DNA of 64,000 bases from Tomitella cavernea (GTDB taxonomy: Bacteria; Actinomycetota; Actinomycetes; Mycobacteriales; Mycobacteriaceae): the NCBI RefSeq assembly GCF_016599145.1, contig NZ_JAENKO010000002.1:124001-188000 (forward strand). Direction: 5' to 3'. The number at the start of each line of letters is the position of its first letter. The first letter of the stretch is position 1. The notes under the pieces are model-generated. The model searched no databases, was not told the DNA's origin, and was given only the letters and a program-made list of their open reading frames with translations. The translations under genes and the position numbers were made by a program. This document shows positions 43,572 through 53,057 of the stretch, one piece after another.

Positions 43572-45703
43572 GCTTGTTCTCCTGACTGTCGTGGCGCGTC
43601 GGATCCTTCGCCATCGGGCCCCTCGGCCGCGTCCGGGGCGGACACGACCGCGAGGACCGCGCCGACCTCCACCTGCCTGCCGGCCTCCACCGCGACCTCG
43701 GTGAGCACGCCGTCCGCCGGCGCCGCGATGGCGTGCTCCATCTTCATCGCCTCGAGCCACAGGACGGGCTGGCCCGCGGTGACCGTGTCCCCCACCGCCG
43801 CGCCCAACCGGATGACGGTGCCGGGCATCGGCGCAAGCAGCGAGCCCGCCGCCTGCATCTCGGACGGGTCGACGAACCGCGGGACCGCGTCGAAGGCGCA
43901 GGGCCCCGACGACGAGTCGACGTGCACCCGGTCGCCCGCGGGGCCGCCGTCGTACCGGGCCACCGCGTACTCACGGCGGAGCCCGTCGACGGTGAGCACC
44001 ACCCGGTCCGGCGCCGCCGAGACGAGGCCGACGCCGTCGACGAAGCCGGTGGCGAGGCCGTCGCGGGTCAGCCGGTAGTCCACCTCATGGGTGCCGCGGG
44101 CGCCACGGAAGTCCTTGCGCTGGGGCTGCGAGGGCACGTTGCGCCACCCACCGGGGAGGCCCGCCACCACTGTCGCAGACGCCCGGTTCGCCGCGGCCTG
44201 CGCCAGCGCGGCGGCGAGCGCCGAGACGCGCTCGGCCCCGGCGTCGGCGAGCGGCGCGGACAGGGCGTCGAGCCCGTGGCGGTCGAAGAACGCGGTGTCG
44301 GTCTCGCCGGCGAGGAACGCCGGATGCCGCAGCACGTTGACCAGCAGGTCGCGGTTCGTCACCAAGCCGTGGATCCGGGCCCGGGCCAGCGCCGACGCGA
44401 GGATGCGCGCCGCCTCGCCGCGGTCCGGTGCCCACGCGATGACCTTGGCGAGCATCGGGTCGTAGTGCACGCCCACCGCAGAGCCGTCCTCGATCCCCGA
44501 GTCCAGCCGGACGCCCCGGTCCGCGGGCGGGGCCGCGAACTCCGCCGTCACCCCGGGCACCGAGAACCGGTGGACGGTGCCGGACTGCGGTTGCCACTGG
44601 AGCGACGGGTCCTCCGCGTACAGGCGCACCTCGATCGCGTGCCCCCGGGCCGCCGTGTCCGTCCCACGTCCTTCGCCCTCCCCGAACCTGGCACCCTCCG
44701 CCGCATGGAACTGCATCTCCACCAGGTCGATCCCGGTTGTCAGCTCCGTGACGGGATGCTCCACCTGCAGGCGCGTGTTCATCTCGAGGAAGTAGAAACG
44801 GCCCTGCTCGTCGGCCAGGAACTCCACCGTGCCCGCGCCCTCGTAGCCGATCACCGAGGCGGCCAGCCGGGCGGCGTCGAAGAGTCGCCGACGCATGTCC
44901 CCGCCCGCCCCGTCGATACGCTCGACCAGCGGCGACGGCGCCTCCTCGACCACCTTCTGGTGGCGGCGCTGGATCGAGCACTCCCGCTCGCCGAGCGCGA
45001 GCACGGTCCCGTGGGAATCCGCCATCACCTGCACCTCGATGTGCCGGCCGGTCTCCAGATAGCGCTCGCAGAACACGGTCGGATCGCCGAACGCGGAGGC
45101 GGCCTCGGCCCGTGCGGCCTCAATCTGCGGACGCAGGTCGGCCAGGTCGCGCACCACGCGCATGCCGCGTCCGCCGCCGCCCGCCGACGCCTTGATGAGC
45201 ACCGGCAGCTGGTCGGCGGTGACCTGGTCCGGATCGAGCTGGTCGAGCACGGGGACGCCGGCCGCGGCCATCCGCTTCTTCGATTCCACCTTGGAGCCCA
45301 TCAGCGCGATGGCCTCGGCGGGCGGGCCGATCCACGTCAGCCCGGCGTCGACGACGGCGCGGGCGAAATCGGCGTTCTCCGAGAGGAACCCGTACCCGGG
45401 GTGGACGGCATCGGCGCCGGCCGCGTGCGCGGCCGCCACGAGCAGGTCGCCCCGCAGGTACGTCTCCCCGGGAGCCGCGCCCGGCAGCCGGACCGCGGCG
45501 TCGGCCTCGCGCACGTGCGGCGCGTCCGCGTCCGCGTCGGAGTAGACGGCGGCGGTGCCGCGCCCGGTGCGGCGCGCGGTGGCGAACACGCGCCGGGCGA
45601 TCTCGCCGCGGTTGGCCACCAGGACGGTGGTCACCGGGGCAGAGCTGCTCACCGGGGCTGGGCTGGTCACCGGCGTGGACGTCGGCATGACGGTATCGGT
45701 CAC
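43568..45703 (-). CDS. Acyl-CoA carboxylase alpha subunit (biotin carboxylase + BCCP)
   Basis: ATP-dependent biotin carboxylase joined to its biotin carrier domain, about 711 aa, a normal length for acetyl/propionyl/methylcrotonyl-type alpha chains. VLVANRGEIARRVF starts the carboxylase domain, the ATP-grasp loop is KASAGGGGRGMR, EMNTRLQVEHPVTE is near the active site, and the biotin lysine is in EAMKMEH about 60 residues from the end. I take the GTG at 45703 as start, eight bases after the beta gene's stop; a nearby ATG at 45688 is the alternative and neither has a strong ribosome site. With the beta subunit it forms the carboxylase of the operon. Confidence 0.93.
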   Translation of the reverse strand: MTDTVMPTSTPVTSPAPVSSSAPVTTVLVANRGEIARRVFATARRTGRGTAAVYSDADADAPHVREADAAVRLPGAAPGETYLRGDLLVAAAHAAGADAVHPGYGFLSENADFARAVVDAGLTWIGPPAEAIALMGSKVESKKRMAAAGVPVLDQLDPDQVTADQLPVLIKASAGGGGRGMRVVRDLADLRPQIEAARAEAASAFGDPTVFCERYLETGRHIEVQVMADSHGTVLALGERECSIQRRHQKVVEEAPSPLVERIDGAGGDMRRRLFDAARLAASVIGYEGAGTVEFLADEQGRFYFLEMNTRLQVEHPVTELTTGIDLVEMQFHAAEGARFGEGEGRGTDTAARGHAIEVRLYAEDPSLQWQPQSGTVHRFSVPGVTAEFAAPPADRGVRLDSGIEDGSAVGVHYDPMLAKVIAWAPDRGEAARILASALARARIHGLVTNRDLLVNVLRHPAFLAGETDTAFFDRHGLDALSAPLADAGAERVSALAAALAQAAANRASATVVAGLPGGWRNVPSQPQRKDFRGARGTHEVDYRLTRDGLATGFVDGVGLVSAAPDRVVLTVDGLRREYAVARYDGGPAGDRVHVDSSSGPCAFDAVPRFVDPSEMQAAGSLLAPMPGTVIRLGAAVGDTVTAGQPVLWLEAMKMEHAIAAPADGVLTEVAVEAGRQVEVGAVLAVVSAPDAAEGPDGEGSDAPRQSGEQA

Positions 45704-45710
45704 GGCAGGC

Positions 45711-47321
45711 TCACATTCTGAAGACACCGAAGTCGCCGGTGCCCTCGATCGGTGCGGACGCGATGGCGGACAGGCACATGCCCAGGACCGTCCGGGTATC
45801 GCGCGGGTCGATGATGCCGTCGTCGAACACACGGCCGGACAGGAACATCGGCAGCGACTCGGCCTCGATCTGTGCTTCGACCATGGCGCGCATCCCGGCG
45901 TCGGCCTCCTCGTCGAACGGCCGGCCCTTCGCCTCCGCGCTCGCGCGGCTGACTATGGAGATGACCCCGGCCAGTTGTGCGGGCCCCATCACCGCGGATT
46001 TGGCGCTCGGCCAGGCGAACAGGAAGCGCGGGTCGTACGCCCTGCCGCACATCCCGTAGTGGCCGGCACCGTAGGACGCGCCGATGAGCAGGGATATGTG
46101 CGGCACCGTCGAGTTGGAGACCGCGTTGATCATCATCGCGCCGTGCTTGATGATCCCGCCCTGCTCGTACTCCGCGCCCACCATGTAGCCGGTGGTGTTG
46201 TGCAGGAACAGCAGGGGGGTGTCCGCGCGGTTGGCGAGCTGGATGAACTGCGCCGCCTTCTGCGCCTCCTCGGAGAACAACACGCCGCGCGCGTTGGCGA
46301 GGATGCCGATGGGATAGCCGTGCAGCCGCGCCCATCCGGTGACCAGCGACGAGCCGTAGAGCGCCTTGAACTCGTCGAACTCGGACCCGTCGACGATGCG
46401 CGCGATCACCTCGCGCGGGTCGAACGGCACCTTGAGGTCCTCCGGCACGATGCCCAGGAGTTCCTCGGTGCCGTGGAGCGGCTCGCGCGCACGGCCTTCG
46501 GGGCCGAGGTCCGGCGCGGGCCCCTGCTTGCGCCAGTTCAGTCGCTTGACGATGGACCGGCCGATGCGGAGGGCGTCGTACTCGTCCTGCGCGAAGTAGT
46601 CGGCCAGCCCGGACGTGCGGGCGTGCATCTCCGCGCCGCCGAGCGACTCGTCGTCTGCGACCTCCCCGGTGGCCATCTTCACCAGCGGCGGCCCGCCGAG
46701 GAACACCTTGGAACGGTCCTTGACCATGACCACGTGGTCGGACATTCCCGGAATGTATGCGCCGCCGGCGGTGGAGTTCCCGAACACCAATGCCACCGTG
46801 GGGATTCCCGCAGCCGAGGCGCGGGTGAGGTCGCGGAACATCCGCCCGCCGGGGATGAAGACCTCCTTCTGCGTGGGCAGATCGGCGCCCGCCGACTCCA
46901 CGAGCGAAATGACCGGCAGCCGGTTCTGCCGGACGATCTCGTTGACGCGGAACGACTTCTTGATCGTCCACGGGTTCGACGCCCCGCCGCGGCTGGTGGG
47001 GTCGTTGGCGACGATCATGCATTCGACGCCCTCGACCACGCCGATCCCCGCGACCACGTTGGCGCCGACGGGGAAGTCGGTCCCCCAGGCGGCGAGCGTG
47101 CACAACTCGAGGAACGGGGAGTCCTCGTCGATGAGCAGCTCGATGCGTTCGCGGGCGAGCAACTTGCCGCGCTTCCGATGCCGCTCGACGTACTTCTCCC
47201 CGCCGCCGGCGAGCGCCTTGTCCACCTCGGTGCCGATCTCGTCGAGCTTGCGCCCCATGGCGTCGGCCGCGGCGCGGTACTCCTCCGACCCGGTGTCGAG
47301 AAGCGTCTTCAGTGTGCTCAT
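45711..47321 (-). CDS. Acyl-CoA carboxylase beta subunit (carboxyltransferase)
   Basis: Transfers the carboxyl group from biotin to an acyl-CoA, 536 aa. Crotonase-fold oxyanion blocks are FGNSTAGGAYIPGMSDH in the N-half and LIGASYGAGHYGMCGRAYDP in the C-half. The sequence type is that of methylcrotonyl-/geranyl-CoA carboxylase beta chains rather than propionyl-CoA carboxylase, judged by overall look only. Its ATG overlaps the upstream dehydrogenase stop (ATGA) and the alpha subunit follows seven bases after its stop. Subunit pairing is therefore clear; the substrate is not. Confidence 0.93.
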   Translation of the reverse strand: MSTLKTLLDTGSEEYRAAADAMGRKLDEIGTEVDKALAGGGEKYVERHRKRGKLLARERIELLIDEDSPFLELCTLAAWGTDFPVGANVVAGIGVVEGVECMIVANDPTSRGGASNPWTIKKSFRVNEIVRQNRLPVISLVESAGADLPTQKEVFIPGGRMFRDLTRASAAGIPTVALVFGNSTAGGAYIPGMSDHVVMVKDRSKVFLGGPPLVKMATGEVADDESLGGAEMHARTSGLADYFAQDEYDALRIGRSIVKRLNWRKQGPAPDLGPEGRAREPLHGTEELLGIVPEDLKVPFDPREVIARIVDGSEFDEFKALYGSSLVTGWARLHGYPIGILANARGVLFSEEAQKAAQFIQLANRADTPLLFLHNTTGYMVGAEYEQGGIIKHGAMMINAVSNSTVPHISLLIGASYGAGHYGMCGRAYDPRFLFAWPSAKSAVMGPAQLAGVISIVSRASAEAKGRPFDEEADAGMRAMVEAQIEAESLPMFLSGRVFDDGIIDPRDTRTVLGMCLSAIASAPIEGTGDFGVFRM

Positions 47322-48538
47322 CGCTGGAACCCCAATCGCTTTGCCGCCAGTCCGTTCAGGATCTCTGTGGTGCCGCCGCCGATGCCGAGGATGCGCATGT
47401 CCCGGTACTGGCGTTCCACCTCGCTCTCGCGCATGTACCCCATTCCGCCGAAGAGTTGGACCGCCTTGTGCGCCACCCATTCGCCGGTCTCCACCGCGGT
47501 GTTCTTCGCGAAGCAGACCTCCGCCACCAAGTCGGTGTCGCCCGCCGCGTAACGGTCCACGACGTGCCGCGTGTACACCCGGGCGATGTCGATGCGGCGG
47601 GCCATCTCCGTCAGCGTGTCCTGCACCGACTGGCGCGCGATGAGCGGTCTGCCGAACGTCTCCCGGTCGCGGCACCACGCCAGGGTCAGGTCGAGGCAGC
47701 GCTGGGCCGCCGAGTAGGCCTGCGCGGCCAGCGCGACCCGCTCGGTGACGAAGGCCTGCGCGATCTGCAGGAAGCCGCTGTTCTCGGGGCCCACGAGGTT
47801 GCCCACGGGTACCCGGCATCCGGCGAAGGACAGCTCGGCCGTGTCGGAGGCCAGCCAGCCCATCTTGTCGAGTCTGCGGGCCACCTCGAACCCGGGCGTG
47901 CCCTTGTCCACCACCAGCAGCGACACGCCTGCGGCGCCGCCGCCACCCGGTGCGCCGGGGTCTCCCGTGCGCACCGCGGTGACGACGAAGTCGGCGCGCA
48001 CGCCGGAGGTGATGAAGGTCTTGGCACCGTCCACCACGTAGTGGTCGCCGTCGCGGACCGCGCGGGTGCGCAGGTGGCCGACGTCCGAGCCGCCGCCGGG
48101 TTCGGTGACCGCGAGCGCACCGATCGCCGTGCCCTCCAGCGTGGGTCGCACCCACCGGTCGATCTGCCCGGCGTCGCCGGCCGCGATGAGGTGCGGCACC
48201 GCGATCCCACAGGTGAACAGCGAGGCGAACAGCCCGCCGGAGCAGCCGTCGTAGTGCATCTGCTCGCAGATGATCACCGCGTCCCGCGGCGACCCGCCCC
48301 CGCCCCCGGCGGATTCCGGGAACGAGGCGCCGAGCAGCCCCAGCTCCCCCGCCGTGCGGTGCAGGCTCCGGGGGAGTTCACCGGCGCGTTCCCACTCGTC
48401 CTGTTGCGGCCGCACGTCGCGGGCCATGAAGGCGCTCACGGTCGCGCGCAGCGCGGACGCGTCGGGGCCGTTCCACAGGTCCTGCGCCGGACCCACGCTC
48501 GCCGTGTCCCCCGTACTCGTCATGTTCCCTGTGCTCAC
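47318..48538 (-). CDS. Acyl-CoA dehydrogenase (first of operon)
   Basis: FAD acyl-CoA dehydrogenase, 406 aa from the GTG at 48538. That start overlaps the AtuA-family stop (GTGA) and has GAGGAG eight bases upstream; an ATG five codons later is the alternative. Blocks VTEPGGGSDVGH, GAKTFITSGV and LFGGMGYMRESEVERQYRD are typical. A Glu in FVTERVAL takes the isovaleryl/long-chain enzyme position, while the YEGT position reads GGGT. Like its partner at 42411-43571 it therefore looks built for branched or longer acyl chains. It is upstream of the carboxylase, so it may make the enoyl-CoA that is carboxylated. Confidence 0.92.
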   Translation of the reverse strand: MSTGNMTSTGDTASVGPAQDLWNGPDASALRATVSAFMARDVRPQQDEWERAGELPRSLHRTAGELGLLGASFPESAGGGGGSPRDAVIICEQMHYDGCSGGLFASLFTCGIAVPHLIAAGDAGQIDRWVRPTLEGTAIGALAVTEPGGGSDVGHLRTRAVRDGDHYVVDGAKTFITSGVRADFVVTAVRTGDPGAPGGGGAAGVSLLVVDKGTPGFEVARRLDKMGWLASDTAELSFAGCRVPVGNLVGPENSGFLQIAQAFVTERVALAAQAYSAAQRCLDLTLAWCRDRETFGRPLIARQSVQDTLTEMARRIDIARVYTRHVVDRYAAGDTDLVAEVCFAKNTAVETGEWVAHKAVQLFGGMGYMRESEVERQYRDMRILGIGGGTTEILNGLAAKRLGFQR

Positions 48539-50295
48539 AGCGCGGACTCCTCGACGTCGATTCCGGTGGCCGCGACGGACGCGGGCATGTCGATGCGGCG
48601 CGAACGCAGCCACTCGGCCAGGCCCTTGGCCTGCGGGTCGAATCGCGCATTGTAGGCGACGCCCTGTCCGAGGATCCCCTCGATCACGAAGTTGACCGCG
48701 CGCAGATTCGGCAGCACCGTGCGCGTGATCGGCAGGCCCGCGGTCTCCGGCAGCATCCTGCGCAGTTCGTCGATCGTCAGCGCGCGCGCGAGCCAGCGCC
48801 ACTGCGCGTCGGTGCGGACCCAGACGCCGATGTTGGCGTTGCCGCCCTTGTCGCCGCTGCGGGCCGCGGCCACGGCGCCCAGCGGAAGATTGCGCGTCGG
48901 ACCGGGATCTCCGTCGTCCCCGCTCTCGGCCTCCGGCGGACCGGGATCCCGGACCGGTTCCAGCCCGCGGGTCTCGTCGGCCGGCGGAATGTCCACCCGC
49001 GTCCCGTCCGGCAGCACCGCCACGTGCGGCACCTTGTGGCGGTCGACGTACCCGGCCGTGAACACGCCGTAGGGTGCGGCCTTCCCGGGCATCGACGTGA
49101 GCGTGGCACCCGGGTACCCGGCCAGCGCGAGCTCGACGGCGACATTGGAGAACGCCCGGCCCACCGTGTCCGGGTCCCGGTCCCGCACCGCGCAGGTGAG
49201 CAGCGCGCTCGCCTGCTGCTGAGTGGGGGCGTCGGGCCGGTCCACCCGTGCAAGGTCCCAGGTGAGCTCCGCGGGGCGGACGGGCAGCCACGATTCGAGC
49301 TGCCGCCGGGACAGCTCCGCCTTCGCCTCGATGTCGAGCCCGGTCAGCACGAAGGTCATCTCGTTGCGGAACCCGCCCAGCGAGTTCAGCGAGACCTTGA
49401 GGTCCGGCGGCGGGGGCTCGCCGTGCACCCCGGTGATCGACACGCGGTCGGGGCCGTCCTGCGCGAGGGCGACCGTGTCCAGGCGCGCGGTGGCGTCCGG
49501 ATTGGCGTAGCGCGCGGTCTGGATCTCGTACATCAGCTGCGCGGTGACCGTGTCGACGGTGACCGCACCGGCCGTGTCCGGATGCTTGGTGATCACCGAC
49601 GAGCCGTCGCGCCGGATCTCCGCCAGCGGGAAGCCGGGCCGAGACATGTCGGCGATCTCGCGGAAGAACGCGAAGTTGCCGCCGGTGGCCTGCGTGCCGC
49701 ACTCGATGACGTGCCCTGCGACCACGGCCCCGGCGATCGCGTCGTAGTCCGTGCGCCCCCAGCCGAAGTGGGCGGCCGCCGGGCCGACGATCACCGACGC
49801 GTCGGTGACCCGCCCGGTCACCACCACGTCCGCACCCGAGCCCAGCGCCTCCACGATCCCCCACGACCCCAGGTATGCATTGGCGGTGAGCGGTTCGCCC
49901 AGTCCCAGCTCCGCGGCGCGCGGCGCCAGGTCGTCGCCCTCGACATGCGCGACCGTCGCGGTCAGCCCAAGCTCCTGCGTCAACTCCCGCAGCCGCGCGG
50001 CGAGTCCCGCGGGGTTGAGTCCGCCCGCATTCGCGACGATCCGCACCCCCTTGTCCAGCGCCAGGCCCAGACAGTCCTCGAGCTGACGCACGAAAGTCTT
50101 GGCGTAGCCGAGCTCGGGATGCTTCATCCGGTCGCGGCCGAGGATGAGCATGGTGAGCTCGGCGAGGTAGTCGCCGGTGAGCACGTCCACATCGCCGCCA
50201 TCGAGCATCTCGCGCATGGCCGAGATGCGGTCGCCGTAGAAGCCGGAGCAGTTGCCGACGCGGATCAGGTCCGGGTCGGGTGCCAGAGAAATCAT
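48535..50295 (-). CDS. AtuA-family (DUF1446) protein
   Basis: 586 aa. The N-terminal two thirds are the DUF1446/AtuA domain: [49 protein letters not shown]. The last hundred or so residues form the AtuA-like ferredoxin-fold domain with [15 protein letters not shown]. AtuA is needed for acyclic terpene (citronellol) use in Pseudomonas, but its reaction is not established. The ATG at 50295 has GGAGGAG upstream and overlaps the previous stop (ATGA). Its place beside a biotin-dependent acyl-CoA carboxylase matches the terpene gene set, which is why an isoprenoid-like substrate is suspected. Confidence 0.9.
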   Translation of the reverse strand: MISLAPDPDLIRVGNCSGFYGDRISAMREMLDGGDVDVLTGDYLAELTMLILGRDRMKHPELGYAKTFVRQLEDCLGLALDKGVRIVANAGGLNPAGLAARLRELTQELGLTATVAHVEGDDLAPRAAELGLGEPLTANAYLGSWGIVEALGSGADVVVTGRVTDASVIVGPAAAHFGWGRTDYDAIAGAVVAGHVIECGTQATGGNFAFFREIADMSRPGFPLAEIRRDGSSVITKHPDTAGAVTVDTVTAQLMYEIQTARYANPDATARLDTVALAQDGPDRVSITGVHGEPPPPDLKVSLNSLGGFRNEMTFVLTGLDIEAKAELSRRQLESWLPVRPAELTWDLARVDRPDAPTQQQASALLTCAVRDRDPDTVGRAFSNVAVELALAGYPGATLTSMPGKAAPYGVFTAGYVDRHKVPHVAVLPDGTRVDIPPADETRGLEPVRDPGPPEAESGDDGDPGPTRNLPLGAVAAARSGDKGGNANIGVWVRTDAQWRWLARALTIDELRRMLPETAGLPITRTVLPNLRAVNFVIEGILGQGVAYNARFDPQAKGLAEWLRSRRIDMPASVAATGIDVEESAL

Positions 50296-51104
50296 CGGGT
50301 CTCCTCCCGTCGCGGCCGTTCCGAATGCGGCGGGCGCCCGCCTCCCGGTGCGCCCGCGAACGCCTGCGCGATCGTCATCCATCGCCGCGCGTCGTCGCCT
50401 TCGGCCTTGATGTCGAGGTCGTCGGGATGCCGCCGCTGGGTGACGAGCAGGCAGAAGTCCAGCGCCGGGCCGGTGATCCGCTGCGCCGCGTCGTCGGGAC
50501 CCCACACCCAGTCGTCGCCGTCGGGGGCCGTGAGTTCCACTCGGAACGCCTCGGCCGGCGGCGGCAGTTCGTGCACCGCATACGCGAAGTCGCGCGTGCG
50601 GACGCCGATGTGGGCGACGTGCCGCAGCCGGCTCGTCGGTGCCTTTGCCACACCCAGCGCGTCCGCGACGTCCTCGCCGTGCGCCCAGGTCTCCATGATC
50701 CGCGCGGTGGCCATGGACACCGGGCTCATCGGCGGGCCGAACCACTGCACCTTCTCGCCTGCCGGCCTGTCGCGCAGCGCCTGCGTGAGCGCGGCCCGCC
50801 CCTCTCGCCAGCGCGTGAGCAGCGCTGCGGGCGCGATGCTCGCCCACCGGTCCGCCCCCGCGTCGACGAACCCGGTCGGGTCGGCCCAGGCCTCCGCGAC
50901 CAGTTCCTGAAACCGGGGCTCGTCGGTCGCGGCGGTCAGCGATGCGGCATCCGTCCAGGCGAGATGTCCGATCTGGTGCGCGATGGTCCACCCGGCGGCC
51001 GGAGTCGGCGTGGACCAGTCATCAGAGTCCAGGCCGGCGACGAGAGCATCGAGTGCGTCGCCTTCCGCGTCGAGGTCCGCCAGGACCGGTTCGAGTTCAG
51101 CCAC
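50292..51104 (-). CDS. TIGR03084-type putative metal-binding protein (DinB/MDMPI-like)
   Basis: About 270 aa, first gene of the catabolic operon. The N-terminal half resembles the DinB/mycothiol-dependent maleylpyruvate isomerase fold: [15 protein letters not shown] carries two histidines, and [13 protein letters not shown] a third, which together would bind a metal. I recognise it as the TIGR03084 family that accompanies AtuA genes; its reaction is not known to me. I chose the GTG at 51104 ([16 protein letters not shown]) because a -10-like GATGCT lies at 51111-51116, which would start the transcript on this codon (leaderless). A GTG two codons earlier is possible. The frame upstream crosses the palindrome and is not coding. 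Confidence 0.82.
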   Translation of the reverse strand: MAELEPVLADLDAEGDALDALVAGLDSDDWSTPTPAAGWTIAHQIGHLAWTDAASLTAATDEPRFQELVAEAWADPTGFVDAGADRWASIAPAALLTRWREGRAALTQALRDRPAGEKVQWFGPPMSPVSMATARIMETWAHGEDVADALGVAKAPTSRLRHVAHIGVRTRDFAYAVHELPPPAEAFRVELTAPDGDDWVWGPDDAAQRITGPALDFCLLVTQRRHPDDLDIKAEGDDARRWMTIAQAFAGAPGGGRPPHSERPRREETR

Positions 51105-51110
51105 GTGCAC

Positions 51111-51139
51111 AGCATCACACAGGATCAGCGAACAATCAA
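51111..51139 (-). promoter_or_regulatory. Candidate leaderless promoter of the AtuA/carboxylase operon
   Basis: On the minus strand TTGATT (51134-51139) and GATGCT (51111-51116) are separated by exactly 17 nt. Transcription would then begin about six bases on, at the GTG at 51104, with no leader; this is common in Mycobacteriales. The -35 hexamer lies inside the palindrome 51131-51154, so a bound repressor would block it. Sequence-based call only. Confidence 0.5.
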
Positions 51140-51154
51140 GCATGCTTGATTGTT
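51131..51154. promoter_or_regulatory. Perfect 24-bp palindromic operator
   Basis: The two half-sites are AACAATCAAGCA and its exact reverse complement, with no spacer. It lies 27-50 bp upstream of the first gene of the eight-gene operon and covers the -35 element. Size, symmetry and A/T-flanked CAAGCATGCTTG core are typical of TetR-family operators. The only regulator in the operon is the TetR at 40855-41490. I saw no second copy in the other intergenic regions of the window. Confidence 0.8.
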
Positions 51155-51280
51155 TTGGAGCGAGGATCCACAGCTCCGATGCGAAGCCCGCGCCTCGCAC
51201 GTGCACGGTGTTCGGCAGGTTCAGCGCCTCGCTCGCCGGGCAGGGATAAGGTCCGTCGTGGCCGACGGAAGCGAGTAACG

Positions 51281-51317
51281 GGGAGCTCAGGGGGCCGGCG
51301 GCGCCCCGTCGGCTCCC
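51281..51317 (-). terminator. Possible terminator after the 503-aa protein gene
   Basis: An imperfect hairpin: an outer stem GGGAGC/GCTCCC and an inner stem GGGGC/GCCCC around CGGCGGC. It lies just past the stop of the gene at 51327-52838 on the minus strand. GC-rich with no U-tract, so moderate to low certainty. Confidence 0.4.
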
Positions 51318-51326
51318 TGCCCCGTT

Positions 51327-52838
51327 CTACAGCCGCGCCATCCCCAGCAGCGCCGCGAACCCGAGCACCGTCTTCGGCTCATACCCGGAACGCCACAGCC
51401 CCCCGTGCGCCGCCTGATCCGCGAAAAGGCGCTCGGGATGCGTACGCGTGCCGGCATCGTGGTGGAGATCGTGTGCCAGCAGCGCCGCCATGAGCACGCG
51501 GGTGGTGTCGGCCGCGAAGATCTCGACCCCGAAGTGCCGCGCCCCCTTGTAGGCGGATGCCAGCACCTTGTTCTTGGTCACCGAGCGGGTCCACGACGCC
51601 GGCGCCACGTTGAACGACACCGTGTGCCCGGCACGCTCGGCGGTGACGCCGCGCCATCGCTGCAGCCGCTTGGCCATCGCGTAGCTCGGCCCCTGCTGCG
51701 GCACGAGGATGTCGGCCACGCCGGTGCCGTCGGTGTGCACGGACCTGTACGACGGCTCGAACAGCGCGCCGCGGCCCGCGAGGCGCAGCGGCGCCTGCAG
51801 ATACCGCTTGGCGTCGCGGCGGTCCCAGGCCCCGTGCCCGGCTGCGACCACCTCGGGCGGCACGACGAACGCGTCCGTCGGCGTCTGCAGATAGGCGAGC
51901 GCGGTCGACGGGTGCCCGGCCAGGAGCCGCTCGATGATGAGGTCGGTGGCCATGCTGATGCGCACGTGCGCGCCCCGGTCCGCGTAGGCGTACATGCCGA
52001 ACACCATCCGCGATCCCGCGGCGTCGCCCGCGCCCGCGTGCCCGCCCAGCCAGGCGGTCGCCGCGGCGGGCTCGCCGACGATGTCCAGACCCGGGGCCCC
52101 GTCAGCGGACACCGGGAAGCGGACACGCCCCGCCCCCCGCTCCGCCGTCCGTATGATCCGGTCCCACACCCGCTCCGCCGGCAGGTCGACGGCGAGGATG
52201 TCCGCGCCCCACCGTGCGAAGGGTTCGAGCGGGCTCAGCTCGCCGCCCGCGCCCATCATCGCGATGGTGCGCCCGGGCAGCGCGAGCCACTCCGGGTTCT
52301 CCACCACCCGCGTGATCGCCGCCGCGAACGAGGGCTCGACGGCCCCCGCCGCCACCCACCGGTCGAGCTGTGCCACGAGCGCGTGACCCTCGAGGAGGCC
52401 GTCCCGATACGGCACGCGCAGCACCGGGTCGGGCGTCGCCGTGCCGATGACCTGCCCGGTCGCCGGGGCCGGGACCGACCATTCCGCGTCGCCGACCTCA
52501 TCGAGCGGCACGGCGCCTTCGACGGACTCCCAGACGAGCCGGCGGCGCGCCTGCGCGATCCCGGCTTCCGCGATGGCCCACGCCGTGTCCGCGTCCCGCG
52601 CAGAAAGGGAGGTCAGCTCCGCCATCAGCGGAGCGTAGTCCGTGCGCCAGTCGCGGCGGCGCTCCACGCGCGCAGCGAGGTCGTCCGACGCTGCGCCCGC
52701 CGCGGCGGCGAGCACGCTGCGCATCGGGTCCGTCGTCGGCCGCGAGTCCCCCGCACGGGCGAATTCCACCCCCGCCGGAGGCGCCGTGGCCGGTGCGTCC
52801 GTGCCGTGCGCTCCCGCGGTTGCGGCCGTCTCGCTCAT
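51327..52838 (-). CDS. Unrecognised 503-aa protein with Rossmann-like segment
   Basis: I do not recognise this protein. From the ATG at 52838 (GGAAGGA upstream) it is 503 aa, soluble, with no signal peptide or membrane segment. An Ala/Pro/Thr-rich first 30 residues precede a helical part (RRDWRTDYAPLMAEL). Near residues 190-225 the stretch RTIAMMGAGGELSPLEPF followed by GADILAVDLP has the shape of a dinucleotide-binding fold: a glycine turn, a helix, then a strand ending in an acidic residue. Basic, conserved-looking stretches follow (TKNKVLASAYKGARHFG). It stands alone between the catabolic operon and a divergent DUF1992-mycoredoxin gene, 219 nt away; that spacer holds both promoters and no visible gene. 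Confidence 0.85.
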   Translation of the reverse strand: MSETAATAGAHGTDAPATAPPAGVEFARAGDSRPTTDPMRSVLAAAAGAASDDLAARVERRRDWRTDYAPLMAELTSLSARDADTAWAIAEAGIAQARRRLVWESVEGAVPLDEVGDAEWSVPAPATGQVIGTATPDPVLRVPYRDGLLEGHALVAQLDRWVAAGAVEPSFAAAITRVVENPEWLALPGRTIAMMGAGGELSPLEPFARWGADILAVDLPAERVWDRIIRTAERGAGRVRFPVSADGAPGLDIVGEPAAATAWLGGHAGAGDAAGSRMVFGMYAYADRGAHVRISMATDLIIERLLAGHPSTALAYLQTPTDAFVVPPEVVAAGHGAWDRRDAKRYLQAPLRLAGRGALFEPSYRSVHTDGTGVADILVPQQGPSYAMAKRLQRWRGVTAERAGHTVSFNVAPASWTRSVTKNKVLASAYKGARHFGVEIFAADTTRVLMAALLAHDLHHDAGTRTHPERLFADQAAHGGLWRSGYEPKTVLGFAALLGMARL

Positions 52839-53057
52839 CAGGGTCCTTCCGGTTCGACGGGTCGCGGATCCGGCGGCCCTCCCCCGATCTATACCGGCCG
52901 AGAACCGTACGGGCGAGTACACGGTCCGCCGGCAAGACTGCGCACGGCGCTTGCCGCGCCGGGCGCTCACGCCGACAATGTGCACCAGGCGGGGCGAGAG
53001 GCACCAGGCGGGGCGAGAGCCGGAGAACCCCGGGATATCGGCCGGAGGGACGGATCC

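Noticed and set aside
42861-43760. Alternative minus-strand frames over the acyl-CoA dehydrogenase (such as 42875-43516 and 42925-43614)
   Set aside because: Arg/Ser-rich shadow translations of the real gene with no motif.
48155-48535. Extension of the carboxylase beta frame upstream to 48155 and of the dehydrogenase frame to 49864
   Set aside because: These parts overlap well-defined neighbouring genes in other frames and show no family similarity; the overlapping ATGA/GTGA starts are the real ones.
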